From Branchiostoma floridae (taxonomy: Eukaryota > Chordata > Leptocardii > Amphioxiformes > Branchiostomatidae), in NCBI RefSeq assembly GCF_000003815.2, contig NC_049994.1, positions 5,395,670 through 5,459,669 of the forward strand: a stretch of DNA of 64,000 bases, in the 5' to 3' direction. The notes below the pieces were generated by a model. The model was not told where the DNA came from. It worked only from the letters and a program-made list of their open reading frames with translations, and searched no databases. Position 1 is the first letter of the stretch. Every line of letters begins with the position of its first letter. The translations under genes and the position numbers were made by a program. Shown here one piece after another: positions 57,101-64,000 of the stretch.

Positions 57101-59976
57101 TACTTAATGGCTACCTTGGCAGACTGAATGTTAAAAAATCTTTACAACGCATGCTTGCATATTGTGGTTGCAATCCTGTTTCATCTACATGTATGGAACA
57201 GAAAGCAACTACTGTAAATGCAGAAATGTTCGCGGTGGATTAATGTTCGCGGTTTTCGCGTCGACCACTTTACCGCGAAATTAAATCCACCGTGAAAATT
57301 TTTCTATTAAGGTATTAGATTGCAGTAGATGGTGTTACCGCGAAAAGTCATTTTTCCCGCTACCGCGAAATTAAATCCCTGCGAACTTAAATGCATTTAC
57401 AGTAATACAAGATAGGAATCTGCTGCTTGCAGTAAATGTCAATTCTGACTACGTTATCTCAGAACAACTAACCCAATAGTCATTAAATGGCAGTGTGCAG
57501 CAAACGAACCTCATTTTTACAAGGTCACAGTTAAGTCAACGTATTCAGCTGGCCATGTTAAGGACAAACAGGCCCAGAGAATATTTTCTTTAAATGTGCA
57601 TTCAGTGCATTTTGGCAAATTGACATTGAACGACGGAAATTTAGACAATTGCTACTGATCAATTACTGTTTGGGACTTTGCAGCCAACTGAGGCAGTGGC
57701 TATTCTCTGACAGAGTCTGAGGGGATTTTCAGGTCACCAACACAATTTTCAAAGGACATCCCTTGCCATTTAAGATGACACTCGCCATTTTGATGACAGA
57801 TTTTATCTAGGACAACAGAGGAAAAAGCAGTACTCTATCTCCACACTGAATTCAAATGGGAACAACACAAATATTTTCTAAAACGTTAAATGTCAAAAAA
57901 CATATTCCTGCACAAAATGTTGTGTTCCCCTTGAGATAAATCTACAACACATAAAAGCATTCCTACAGAAAGAAATGCTAATCTTTATAATATCTTCATA
58001 CCAGAAATTTATTGTCCGTCAAATTGGATTGATGCGCAAAGACCACTTGTTGGTAGATCATGAACCATACAGAATCATGTGTCCTTGTTTTTTGTATGGT
58101 AACACAAACATCTCAAGTTATTGGGAGCATATAGGTTTTGATATTCATGGAGATGAAATATCGTATAAAATGCAACTACTTGCTTGATACTATGTATCAT
58201 AACTTTCAAGATTTTTTTCAATGCCTTTATTTCATTTTCTGACTCCATCTTCTTTGGATTGAAAACAACAGTACTACGTCAATAGTCTACATGCATACTG
58301 TCGTGAAACAAAGGATTACTTCACAGTCCCAAATTATTACCAGTGTCTGACAAAATGGTACAGACAACTAAGTGTATGTACAACTCAATTACTGTTAGTG
58401 TTAAGGCGAAAAAATTTGCGGTGGTTTTGCCCTCCATTTCTTTTCCTACCATGAGATTAAATCTGAGCTTTCTAGATTCATAGTAACATACAGTGAGAGC
58501 TGTGTCAAAATGACGTTACTACTAGTACATGACGTCATCACTGCTATTGTCAATTGTTCTCACTTGATTTCCTAATTACCCAATTGTCAAAAGACAAAAT
58601 TTCCTTTCTTGAAGACAACTATTATCTTCACTGTATAAGAAAATTCTACAAAGCCATCAAGTTATACTTGCAATCAGAAACAAACCTTGATAACTTTGTT
58701 TCAATCAAGTAGACACCTTAGATAATGCAGATTTTCTGTTTGCTTTTATTTCCCATTATTAGATGAGGTGACTATCCCGTACTTATGAGCCACGCCCACA
58801 ATACTTGTTTTGCGACATACATCGCATTTTACTAGTTATAACAACAGTATGATATTGATATTCAAATTTTCATGGTGGTTTTATTTCTTTTCACTGTGAA
58901 TTCATGATACTGGGAATATCAGGAAGGCATTTCCAATGTATTACTATTACTACGTACTGTACTACAAAATTACTTCAACAGTAATTTTAAACACAACACA
59001 ACCTCCTTTTCTTTTCTACTATAAAACAAAACCAGTGTAATTAAATTTTCAAGTATGTACCACAGTTGACTATTACCTTGGACAATAAAAAGGCATGTGA
59101 TCTGATCTGCATCAGTAACTTTGTTATCATTTCATTGATATCAAATAATATTTGACTAATATTTCATGTTCATCATTTCTACATAATCATCATCATGTAT
59201 GCAACAATAACTGAATATGATAATGACCTTGGTTCACAACATGGCATATGAACCAAAAACTACACACAGTGGACTTGAGAGACTTAAAAATCAATTCAAG
59301 GAGCAACCTTTGAAACGGAATTAGGGCTAATAATTTTTGACTTTAGTGTATTTTGATATCACAATTCCCTTGAATTTTCATGACATTTGTTAAAAAATCA
59401 TCATTATGTGAACTATGATTGGCATGTTTTTGTCATCACAGATTAGTTTCCTTTATCACATGAAATTCACATTGAAGATTTATATATCATATTCGACATT
59501 TGACCATTAATCGTAAGGTAATGTAAATCTGCGCATGCACTAATAATTTCTTCACATGTGTACGCGTGTCATTGTACACAAATCTTTCAACGCCATCGCT
59601 AAAAATGCTCTTGCACAAAATCAAATAGAAAGGTAGCAAAATAACCTTATCCTCAACATTGAATGTACGAAAATGTGCCCAAACTGATTACTAATCCTGC
59701 GTATTGCGCAATAAAAGTCCTCGCTTTTAATGCGATCAGCCGGCGAGCGAGAGAAAATCTGCATGCGGCAATATGGTAGCGCCATTTCAGTCTGTCAGTC
59801 TTCTCACAAGTCATCGGTTTAGAAAGGGGGATACCACAAAAACAACTGGCCAGATTTTCTCCATGTAGCTTCCTTTATCTACCTGGCTAAGTAATGATAT
59901 CGGACTGGGAGATTTCGGGGACAAACTGAGGAAAATTCTACGGAATGAACGAAAATTTCTCACCTGCTGCCGCCAT
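43792..59976 (-). CDS. EIF4B: Eukaryotic translation initiation factor 4B, 13 coding exons, complete
   Basis: Exons, 5' to 3': 59976-59964, 56117-55983, 55353-55157, 53984-53868, 53257-53197, 52213-52061, 51221-51027, 50635-50363, 49696-49258, 48148-48024, 47554-47138, 46356-46190, 43860-43792. Phases agree throughout and give 2,361 bp (786 residues; human eIF4B has 611). Order: Lys-rich N-terminus with VSLNDFLGD and SNDWADETE; an RRM at about 91-167 (RNP2 AFLGNL, RNP1 LKGFGYAEF); a DRYG-type Asp/Arg/Tyr/Gly-rich region at about 230-460, which in vertebrates mediates self-association and eIF3 contact; SIFGAAKPVDTAAKEREIEE at about 490-510; APPPKENAW motifs; and KFAALLADEDG at the end. The protein stimulates eIF4A helicase during ribosome recruitment in the cytoplasm. 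The start codon lies in an AACATGGCGGC context, which matches a YY1 site and is common at housekeeping starts. Confidence 0.96.
44231..45220. mobile_element. 990-bp CAG...CTG TIR element (hAT-like)
   Basis: Ends CAGTGTGCAAAATA and the complement of ATATTTTGCACGCTG; TAATAG flanks both sides (44225-44230 and 45221-45226). Subterminal GGTTGCAC units recur in both arms. No transposase is seen. It lies in the last intron of EIF4B. Confidence 0.72.
45433..46161. mobile_element. 729-bp CAGGGCTCGAAATAC element (hAT-like)
   Basis: Inverted ends CAGGGCTCGAAATAC and GTATTTCGAGCCCTG, subterminal CTTGCACCAGTGCAAGTT palindromes in both arms, and AGTAC on both sides. Its right end is 28 bp from the donor of EIF4B exon 12. 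A decayed Penelope-type motif is inside at about 45715-45760. Confidence 0.75.
46472..46832. mobile_element. CAGGGTTGGACAAG MITE
   Basis: Inverted ends CAGGGTTGGACAAG and CTTGTCAAACCCTG, with TTTTCACTTGC-type subterminal repeats. No clear target duplication remains. A related piece starts at about 48482 (CAGGGTTGGACAAATTG). Confidence 0.65.
48482..48832. mobile_element. Two adjacent small MITE-like palindromes
   Basis: 48482-48663 has ends CAGGGTTGGACAAAT and TTATCCAACCATG. 48691-48832 has ends AGCCTCTACCAGGCTCTG and AAAGCCTGGTAGAGGCT, a perfect 15-bp inverted core. Both lie in the EIF4B intron between exons 9 and 10. Confidence 0.55.
49258..49696 (-). CDS. EIF4B: EIF4B exon 9: end of Gly/Arg region and conserved SIFGAAKPVDTA block
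   Basis: This 439-bp exon (phase 1-2) encodes RRGFGSGYRDDDRRGGGGYD, RPKLQLAKRTKPVE, and SSIFGAAKPVDTAAKERE. It finishes in the charged EEKLARQKVEEEERYHLE coiled-coil-like stretch. The SIFGxAKPVDTAxxE block is the most diagnostic eIF4B motif outside the RRM. Confidence 0.95.
49779..50076. mobile_element. 298-bp hAT-type MITE with perfect 8-bp target duplication
   Basis: Ends CAGTGTTCTAACC and GGCTAGAACCCTG; AAGTACAG at 49771-49778 and 50077-50084. An 8-bp duplication with CAG termini is diagnostic of hAT elements. It is related to 52404-52720 (shared GGACGGA and GCTGGCTAGA ends). Confidence 0.88.
50363..52213 (-). CDS. EIF4B: EIF4B exons 6-8: DRYG-type region
   Basis: Exons 52213-52061, 51221-51027 and 50635-50363 are each phase 1-1. 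Exons 6 and 7 both carry TAGDWRKAS.E, a duplicated motif corresponding to the single D-W-R-A segment of vertebrate eIF4B. Exon 8 is almost wholly RDRYGDRD, DRGGYGR and GYDRGDRG repeats. The codon-level repetition suggests growth by internal duplication. Confidence 0.93.
51893..52043. mobile_element. 151-bp TA-flanked MITE next to an EIF4B splice site
   Basis: Ends GACCTCTTTCCAGTTA and TAACTGGAAAAAGGTC, flanked by TA; CATGTTGGATT recurs in inverse as AATCCAACATG. Only 17 bp separate it from the end of EIF4B exon 6 at 52061. Confidence 0.8.
52404..52720. mobile_element. 317-bp hAT-type MITE
   Basis: Ends CAGGGCTCTAGCCAGCTAGA and GCTGGCTAGAGCCCTG; GTTGTACG before and GTTGTATG after, an 8-bp duplication with one difference. 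Interior CCGTCAGCC, GGACGGCG and TTGACGGA motifs are shared with 49779-50076. Confidence 0.86.
52800..53165 (+). mobile_element. 3' fragment of a non-LTR retrotransposon
   Basis: The frame from 52813 encodes LGLHSLHDILRYNRFRWYGH, VQRMTHDNRPRKVLN and GQNPRGRPKRR. The R-x-RWxGHVxRM...GxRxRGRPKxRW pattern is the characteristic C-terminus of many RTE- and Jockey-type LINE proteins. It breaks at 53001, and shifted frames carry the rest. It lies antisense in EIF4B intron 5. Confidence 0.75.
53197..53984 (-). CDS. EIF4B: EIF4B exons 4-5: second half of RRM
   Basis: Exon 4 (53984-53868, 117 bp, phase 0-0) encodes LVTVRLPRDGG and LKGFGYAEFEDKDSLLKAI, which is RNP1. Exon 5 (53257-53197, 61 bp) encodes KLLNRQIRVDVADQTQQGG, the last RRM strand. 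Exon 4 is bracketed by near-identical direct repeats at 53701-53792 and 54534-54626. Confidence 0.94.
53701..53792 (+). repeat. Direct repeat copy 1 flanking EIF4B exon 4
   Basis: CATTGCTTGTCATCCAGACC through GTAATCATTCAAGCAA, identical by eye to 54534-54626 except for one A in a short A run. Weaker similarity continues for about 50 bp beyond. Confidence 0.92.
54534..54626 (+). repeat. Direct repeat copy 2 flanking EIF4B exon 4
   Basis: Partner of 53701-53792 in the same orientation. Together they bracket exon 4 (53868-53984), about 835 bp apart. Confidence 0.92.
54796..55139. mobile_element. 344-bp CAGGGCTCGAAATAC MITE
   Basis: Ends CAGGGCTCGAAATACCACC and AAAAGTATTTCGAGCCCTG; ATAATA on both sides; subterminal GTGCAGGTAA repeats. 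Same termini as 45433-46161 but a different interior. It ends 18 bp from the donor of EIF4B exon 3. Confidence 0.8.
55157..56117 (-). CDS. EIF4B: EIF4B exons 2-3: N-terminal motifs and first half of RRM
   Basis: Exon 2 (56117-55983, phase 1-1) encodes GKKKKKAKGQTVSLNDFLGD and SNDWADETEGLDYD, matching the eIF4B N-terminal signature. Exon 3 (55353-55157, phase 1-0) encodes AIDRAKLPTAPRSAR, IPDKPPFTAFLGNLSYDV and EEAIERFFRDMK, the start of the RRM including RNP2. Confidence 0.95.
55596..55627 (-). repeat. Decayed Penelope-type hammerhead-like core
   Basis: On the minus strand: CTGAAGA, a GAGTGA/TCACTC stem, then CAAAC where the consensus has GAAAC. A second inverted relative (TTGAAGAACAGCGATGG) lies at about 55668. 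These look like remnants of the same kind as 42841-42873. Confidence 0.45.
56118..59963. other. EIF4B intron 1
   Basis: No exon recognised. It contains a TA-flanked MITE (57212-57402), AT-rich unique-looking sequence, and an 8-bp CRE palindrome TGACGTCA at 58530-58537 that could be chance. The interval nearest the start codon (about 59700-59960) is less AT-rich. Confidence 0.5.
57212..57402. mobile_element. TA-flanked MITE, CTGTAAATGC family (copy 2)
   Basis: Ends CTGTAAATGCAGAAATGTTC and the complement of GAACTTAAATGCATTTACAG, with TA on both sides. Internal TTACCGCGAAATTAAATCC occurs twice. It is the best-preserved of three copies (others 40153-40333 and 62932-63102). Confidence 0.86.
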
Positions 59977-60538
59977 GTTGATCTAGGTTGTGAGAAGTGC
60001 CCGGATGTTAACGATGACTACATTTTTAGTATTTTGTGGGGGTGAGTGTCCGACATTTTTAACCTTATATACTCAAAGAAAACAATATAAAAATTTGCAA
60101 TATTCTTTATTTATAACTGATAATATAAAATACATTGTTTTTGAACTTCTTTTAGTTTTCAAGTTTCACAATTTGCACATCATTCATGTTAGTTGTGACA
60201 TGCTTCTTTTCGCGCCAAATTTTGGAATCACCCAAAAGGGGTTCGCCCTGTTCCACACGTGGGTTGATGAAATGAAGCAAAATCAACTATTTTGTTGTAA
60301 AATTGCATTTAATGGACAGATTTGAGCATATCAATCTAGCTGAAATAGTATTTTTTTAAACCAAACCCTCAAATTCTAAAGAAAAGTCGTAGATCTTATG
60401 ACATGACCTTTAACCCTTCATCCGGGGATCCATGAGTGGAGCGCAGGCGCAGTTCGCCCGGTAGAATTTTCTCACATTTTGATATTCCAATTCTGCACTT
60501 TGGTGTCGTCTGGGCGTTTTAGGGAGACTTCCAGCAAT
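59977..60538. promoter_or_regulatory. Shared upstream region of EIF4B (minus) and LZTFL1 (plus)
   Basis: Only 562 bp separate the two start codons, so the two genes probably share a bidirectional promoter. The minus-strand start sits in AACATGGCGGC, a YY1-type motif. GC content rises near 60430-60480 (GGAGCGCAGGCGCAGTTCGC). No TATA box could be assigned for either gene. Confidence 0.6.
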
Positions 60539-63500
60539 ATGGTGAGCATTTCTCAACAAATATTGCATTTTTGCAGCCCTATGGACAACTTGTTAAGCCA
60601 GTATACAGCGTTATTCACTGTTATCCCCTAAATTCGCTTGCAAACTTCCCCCAACTTAGATAGATCAAACGTTCCTTACTTTCACCTATCTATCTGTATC
60701 TATCTACAATATCAATATAAACTTGTATGTAAGGTACGGCCCCTCCCCCCACTCTACTGAAAGAGCCATTGAAAATGCAGATTCGGAATGGTTCCTTCTA
60801 ACTATACCTGGCCATTAACATTAAGGCAAAGGCACAAGTTTTGAGCATGTTGCCAACCACCTGTTGCTGTCACCATAGTTACCTGTGTTGCCATAGTAAC
60901 TACTAAGTAGTAGAGGTCTGGTGGTTGGTTTTTCTACCAAAATTTGAAAGATTTCAAATGGTCTATTCATTCAGCTACCACTAATTACAGATCATATCAT
61001 TCTTGGATGTGGTATTCTGTAGTCATGTAAACAGCATTTCCATCTTTATTTGACCTTGTTCAAACTGCAGTATAGCTTTGCACTCGAAATTAGTTCTCCA
61101 CAGAAACTTCATTCTTATCTTTTATTTGGAAATGTATTCCAATGAAATGTGGTTTGTGGATATTTTTGTATTTTGTCGCATTTGAACATATAGCATTGGA
61201 CATCCTCTTATGAAAACATTTGATATTGATTGAGCTTTTTGAAATCTGCCACTCAAAATGCAACTAAAGTCTATGTCATGTCAATATTAAAATATTAATT
61301 GTAACAGTAATGTACTAATGTAAGTAAGTGCATATGTATATCTGAAGGCATTAATCTTCTTAAAGAATGCCTTTGTGATTACAAAAACACATCATGTCAA
61401 AGATGCCAGGTTTTGAAAATACTGTTCTATTGTTCATGTGTTGTTTTGATATGTGACAAAACAAGGTCTATGTTGTGGTACGTTAGCAGATGTTTTTTCT
61501 GCGTCCCTCGTCCATTCGGTATTGTGCAGTCTTTAGAAAAAGAACATTAACAGTTAAACCCATACCTAGTTCTTTAATTCATTTTGGGTCCTTAAGTCAA
61601 GAAGTGCCTCGTAATTCTTCAGTCAGGCAAAGGCCTCAGACAATTTCTTTGTTTCTTGCTATAGTATAAACCCTTTCATAGAGATCAAAATGCATGTGCG
61701 GTGACAGGAATTCTACGTAATATGTCAAAGGTAAAGGCCCCCCCCCCAAAAAAAAAACAGTCCGGATGTTGTTATGCAAATCAAAACGATGGTCAAGACA
61801 ATTGCAAGGACTGTTTTCTTTTTGGAGGGCTTTACCTTAACTTTGACATGTTAACTAGAATTTCTGTCACCGCACATGCGTTCTGATCTCTATGAAAGGG
61901 CTTATTGTTGAGTGTGATACTGTCTTGTACTTTTGCTTTTCCACTTTCCTCTTCACATGTACTGAATGTATTACTCCTCCCACAGGACAGAAGACAGTTT
62001 TCAGGGAGTCTCGTGAGTGGACAACAGATTCCTCTCTTGGTTTTCAGCTAAGAAAGTAGAGCCAAAAGGGCATGCTTGGTGGCTCATTTTAATAGGGCTG
62101 GTCCAGACAATTTAGACTGAACTTAAGAAGCAAAGAAGAATACTTCTTGCCTTTCAGAACTTTCTTTAACACTCTCTTAGTCTTAGACATAACTCCAGTG
62201 AAAAAATACCTTAAGTTTACTAAAACATTTGCCAAATCTCTTGTTTGCAACAAAATGTTACAGCTGCAAGTTGGCCAGTTTGCAGGGTCAGACTCTGAGT
62301 CTCCCCCCCCCCCCCCTTTATATATATTTGTAAGAAGCAAGGAGTTGGTGGTTGTTATACTAAACATTGCTGTTTTGCAAAGTTCTTTATATAGTATTCA
62401 AAGTTTCAGTCTGGCATTTATAAAATTTTTTGAAGTCCTAATGATATAGTGAGAATACTTATCCTGCATATGATGCTGTTGTTTTCAAATTTTTTAAACA
62501 ATGTAGTTGTTTTAAGGTTCAGTTCTTCTTACGTCTGGAGCTTCCTTGTGCATGAACATGAAAATGTGCAAACTCTTCTTGACTAACACTGTTACATTGC
62601 AGGACTAACTGCATGTCCTTGGTACATGTACATCTGGGAAAGATATCGTCAGTACTTGCGACAATCAAAAACAAAAAATCAGGTTCATAGATGCATGTTC
62701 TTAGTTCTTTAAGTTTAAAACATAACCACACAGTACCATGTTATTCTTAAGTGCTAAAATGTTTTTTTTACCCCTTTAGGCGGAACTAGGTCTGAATGAC
62801 CACCACCAGGGCAATGTCGTCAATTACATGCGCTTTGCCCGCTACAAGCGCAGCCAGTGTCTGAAGTCCGTGGACTTGTGCTTTGAAGACCTTAAAGACA
62901 GCAGGTAAGATGAATTACAAGACAGGGAATACTGTAAATGCCTTAAAGTTTGCTGGGATTTACATTTTTGTGGTGGTTTTAAGTCAGCAGTTGAAACAAG
63001 TGTATCGGTGCAAGCATTTAGATAGAGCAAACATTTTTTGGTGTGTTTTTAAGGCTGTGATGAAAAGGTATTAAACCACTGCGTAAATTTCAACACTTAC
63101 AGCAACACAGAAATCTTACTGTATACACTACATAAATGTTTCATACTTGAAGACACAGTCATCAACAAGTAGAATAAATGGCTTTTTATACATTCAATGT
63201 TCAGTTGTGCTGACTTGGTCAATAACATTGCACACAATTGCTTCCCTACTCATTAAATATTCAAAGATACAGGCATAGAGACAATAGCACCTGGCTAGGC
63301 CCAGGAAAAAATGTTGTGTATACAATCCTGTTTTGAGTCCTGAAAAAATTATGGTCAGGCTTTTAGCCAGGCATGCGTCCAGGCATCAATTGGACGCACT
63401 GTTCTGAAAATAATACAAAATTGGACGCACTAGATGCCCGTTAAGTTTTTTTAGGGTGGCCAAAATTCTAGTGTGACATATTACAACTAATATTACAGTT

Positions 63501-64000
63501 GAACAAAGTAAACTGAAGTGCATGAGGACACTTGTCTTTCAATGTCAAACTTTAATTTTGTGCATACTAGATACATTTGTCCTTCATTAGATAGGACAAG
63601 CTTTGTTCTTACTTCAAGAAGAAAGCAGGCTGAATAAAAATTCTAACTGTAAACCATTTGACTCCTCTGCCCACCCCTTGAATTTCAGTTGAAAAAAGTC
63701 TAGGGTCGGCAGGTTTTTCTAGGGTAGGAAGGGAAACAGGAAACAAAACATTTTTTTTCCTAGGCCCTACATTATGTACCTTCCCAGCATTTTCTGCAAT
63801 AGCTGTTTGTCAAAGCCAATTCTTATCACTCTTTTGGTGTTGTGTCCTTTTCTCTCTGTTCTATGACCTTGAAAGTTGAATTGCAATTGCATTTGCAATG
63901 AGTATTTGCAATAACTACACAATCCATTTGTAACCCGTACAATTTATAGATTTAGCAGTCTAATATTATTACTGGCTGTAGTAATCATGGTCTAGCTATA
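60539..64000 (+). CDS. LZTFL1: LZTFL1 (leucine zipper transcription factor-like 1), exons 1-2; gene continues beyond the window
   Basis: Exon 1 contributes only the ATG (60539-60541), followed directly by a GTGAGC donor. Exon 2 (62780-62904, phase 0-2) encodes AELGLNDHHQGNVVNYMRFA, then RYKRSQCLKSVDLCFEDLKD and SR across the GTAAGA donor. Both the sequence (vertebrate MAELGLNEHHQ...NYMRFAR) and the intron right after the start codon match LZTFL1. The protein is cytoplasmic and controls BBSome ciliary trafficking and Hedgehog signalling in vertebrates (BBS17). The coiled-coil and leucine-zipper parts lie beyond 64000. No further exon was recognised in 62905-64000. Confidence 0.93.
60542..62779. 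other. LZTFL1 intron 1
   Basis: No exon recognised. It contains a foldback element at 61669-61903. Another C-run lies near 62304, together with AT-rich unique-looking sequence. Confidence 0.5.
61669..61903. mobile_element. Foldback MITE in LZTFL1 intron 1
   Basis: Arms of about 65 bp: CCCTTTCATAGAGATC, GCATGTGCGGTGACAG and AATATGTCAAAGGTAAAG on the left recur inverted on the right (CTGTCACCGCACATGCG, GATCTCTATGAAAGGG). TA lies near both ends. The centre holds a C-run next to an A-run. Confidence 0.78.
62780..62904 (+). CDS. LZTFL1: LZTFL1 exon 2
   Basis: Acceptor TTTTTTTACCCCTTTAG ends at 62779. The 125-bp frame has no stop and keeps the conserved NYMRFAR, SVDLCFEDLKDSR landmarks. The AG|GTAAGA donor leaves phase 2. 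Confidence 0.95.
62932..63102. mobile_element. TA-flanked MITE, CTGTAAATGC family (copy 3, decayed)
   Basis: The left end TACTGTAAATGCCTTAAAG matches the family. The right end (CACTTACAG) and interior (GTGGTTTTAAG) are diverged, so this is the oldest of the three copies. It lies 27 bp after LZTFL1 exon 2. Confidence 0.6.

Noticed and set aside
58530..58537. CRE palindrome TGACGTCA in EIF4B intron 1 as an enhancer
   Set aside because: A single 8-bp match is expected about once in a window this size.
59990..60325. 111-codon frame in the EIF4B/LZTFL1 divergent region
   Set aside because: It has no recognisable domain, lies in AT-rich sequence, and the LZTFL1 start downstream is well supported.

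Overview
This is animal nuclear DNA: long introns with GT-AG splice sites, no operons, and about a third of the window occupied by interspersed repeats. The gene set (a VWDE homologue with D8C, VWD and EGF parts; a D8C plus SRCR plus mucin-like gene; EIF4B; LZTFL1), the compact intron sizes and the mix of young transposons suggest an invertebrate deuterostome, most likely a lancelet (Branchiostoma). That assignment is inference from gene and repeat content, not a database match.

Layout. (1) 1-2413: no gene recognised; one tRNA-derived SINE-like copy. (2) 2414-27336, minus strand: a VWDE-like secreted multidomain gene. Thirteen coding exons can be joined in phase: signal peptide, D8C, an Ig-like region, VWD, a furin-type site, a helical Cys-rich region, EGF, and a last Cys-rich exon. 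Exon 12 is split by a 3,438-bp transposon (3441-6878) with 336-bp terminal inverted repeats and a 4-bp target-site duplication. Removing the element and one duplication copy restores the reading frame. The large introns hold a tandemly duplicated repeat unit, a LINE fragment, a broken THAP/Harbinger-like transposase, MITEs and microsatellites. (3) 30956-39862, plus strand: a second D8C gene, head-to-head with the first and about 3.6 kb away. It encodes a signal peptide, D8C, SRCR, two duplicated Thr/Pro-rich exons and a short hydrophobic C-terminus; every internal intron is phase 1. (4) 43792-59976, minus strand: a complete EIF4B gene of 13 coding exons and about 786 residues, with many hAT-like and TA-flanked MITEs in its introns. 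(5) 60539-64000, plus strand: the first two coding exons of LZTFL1, divergent from EIF4B across a 562-bp shared upstream region; the gene runs off the window.

The genes fall into two divergent pairs: two extracellular D8C-containing genes on the left, and two intracellular housekeeping genes on the right (a translation factor, and the BBSome regulator LZTFL1). The most notable observations are the very recent exon-disrupting transposon in the VWDE-like gene, the unusual D8C-SRCR-mucin architecture with its intragenic exon duplication, and several MITE families whose target-site duplications can be read directly.
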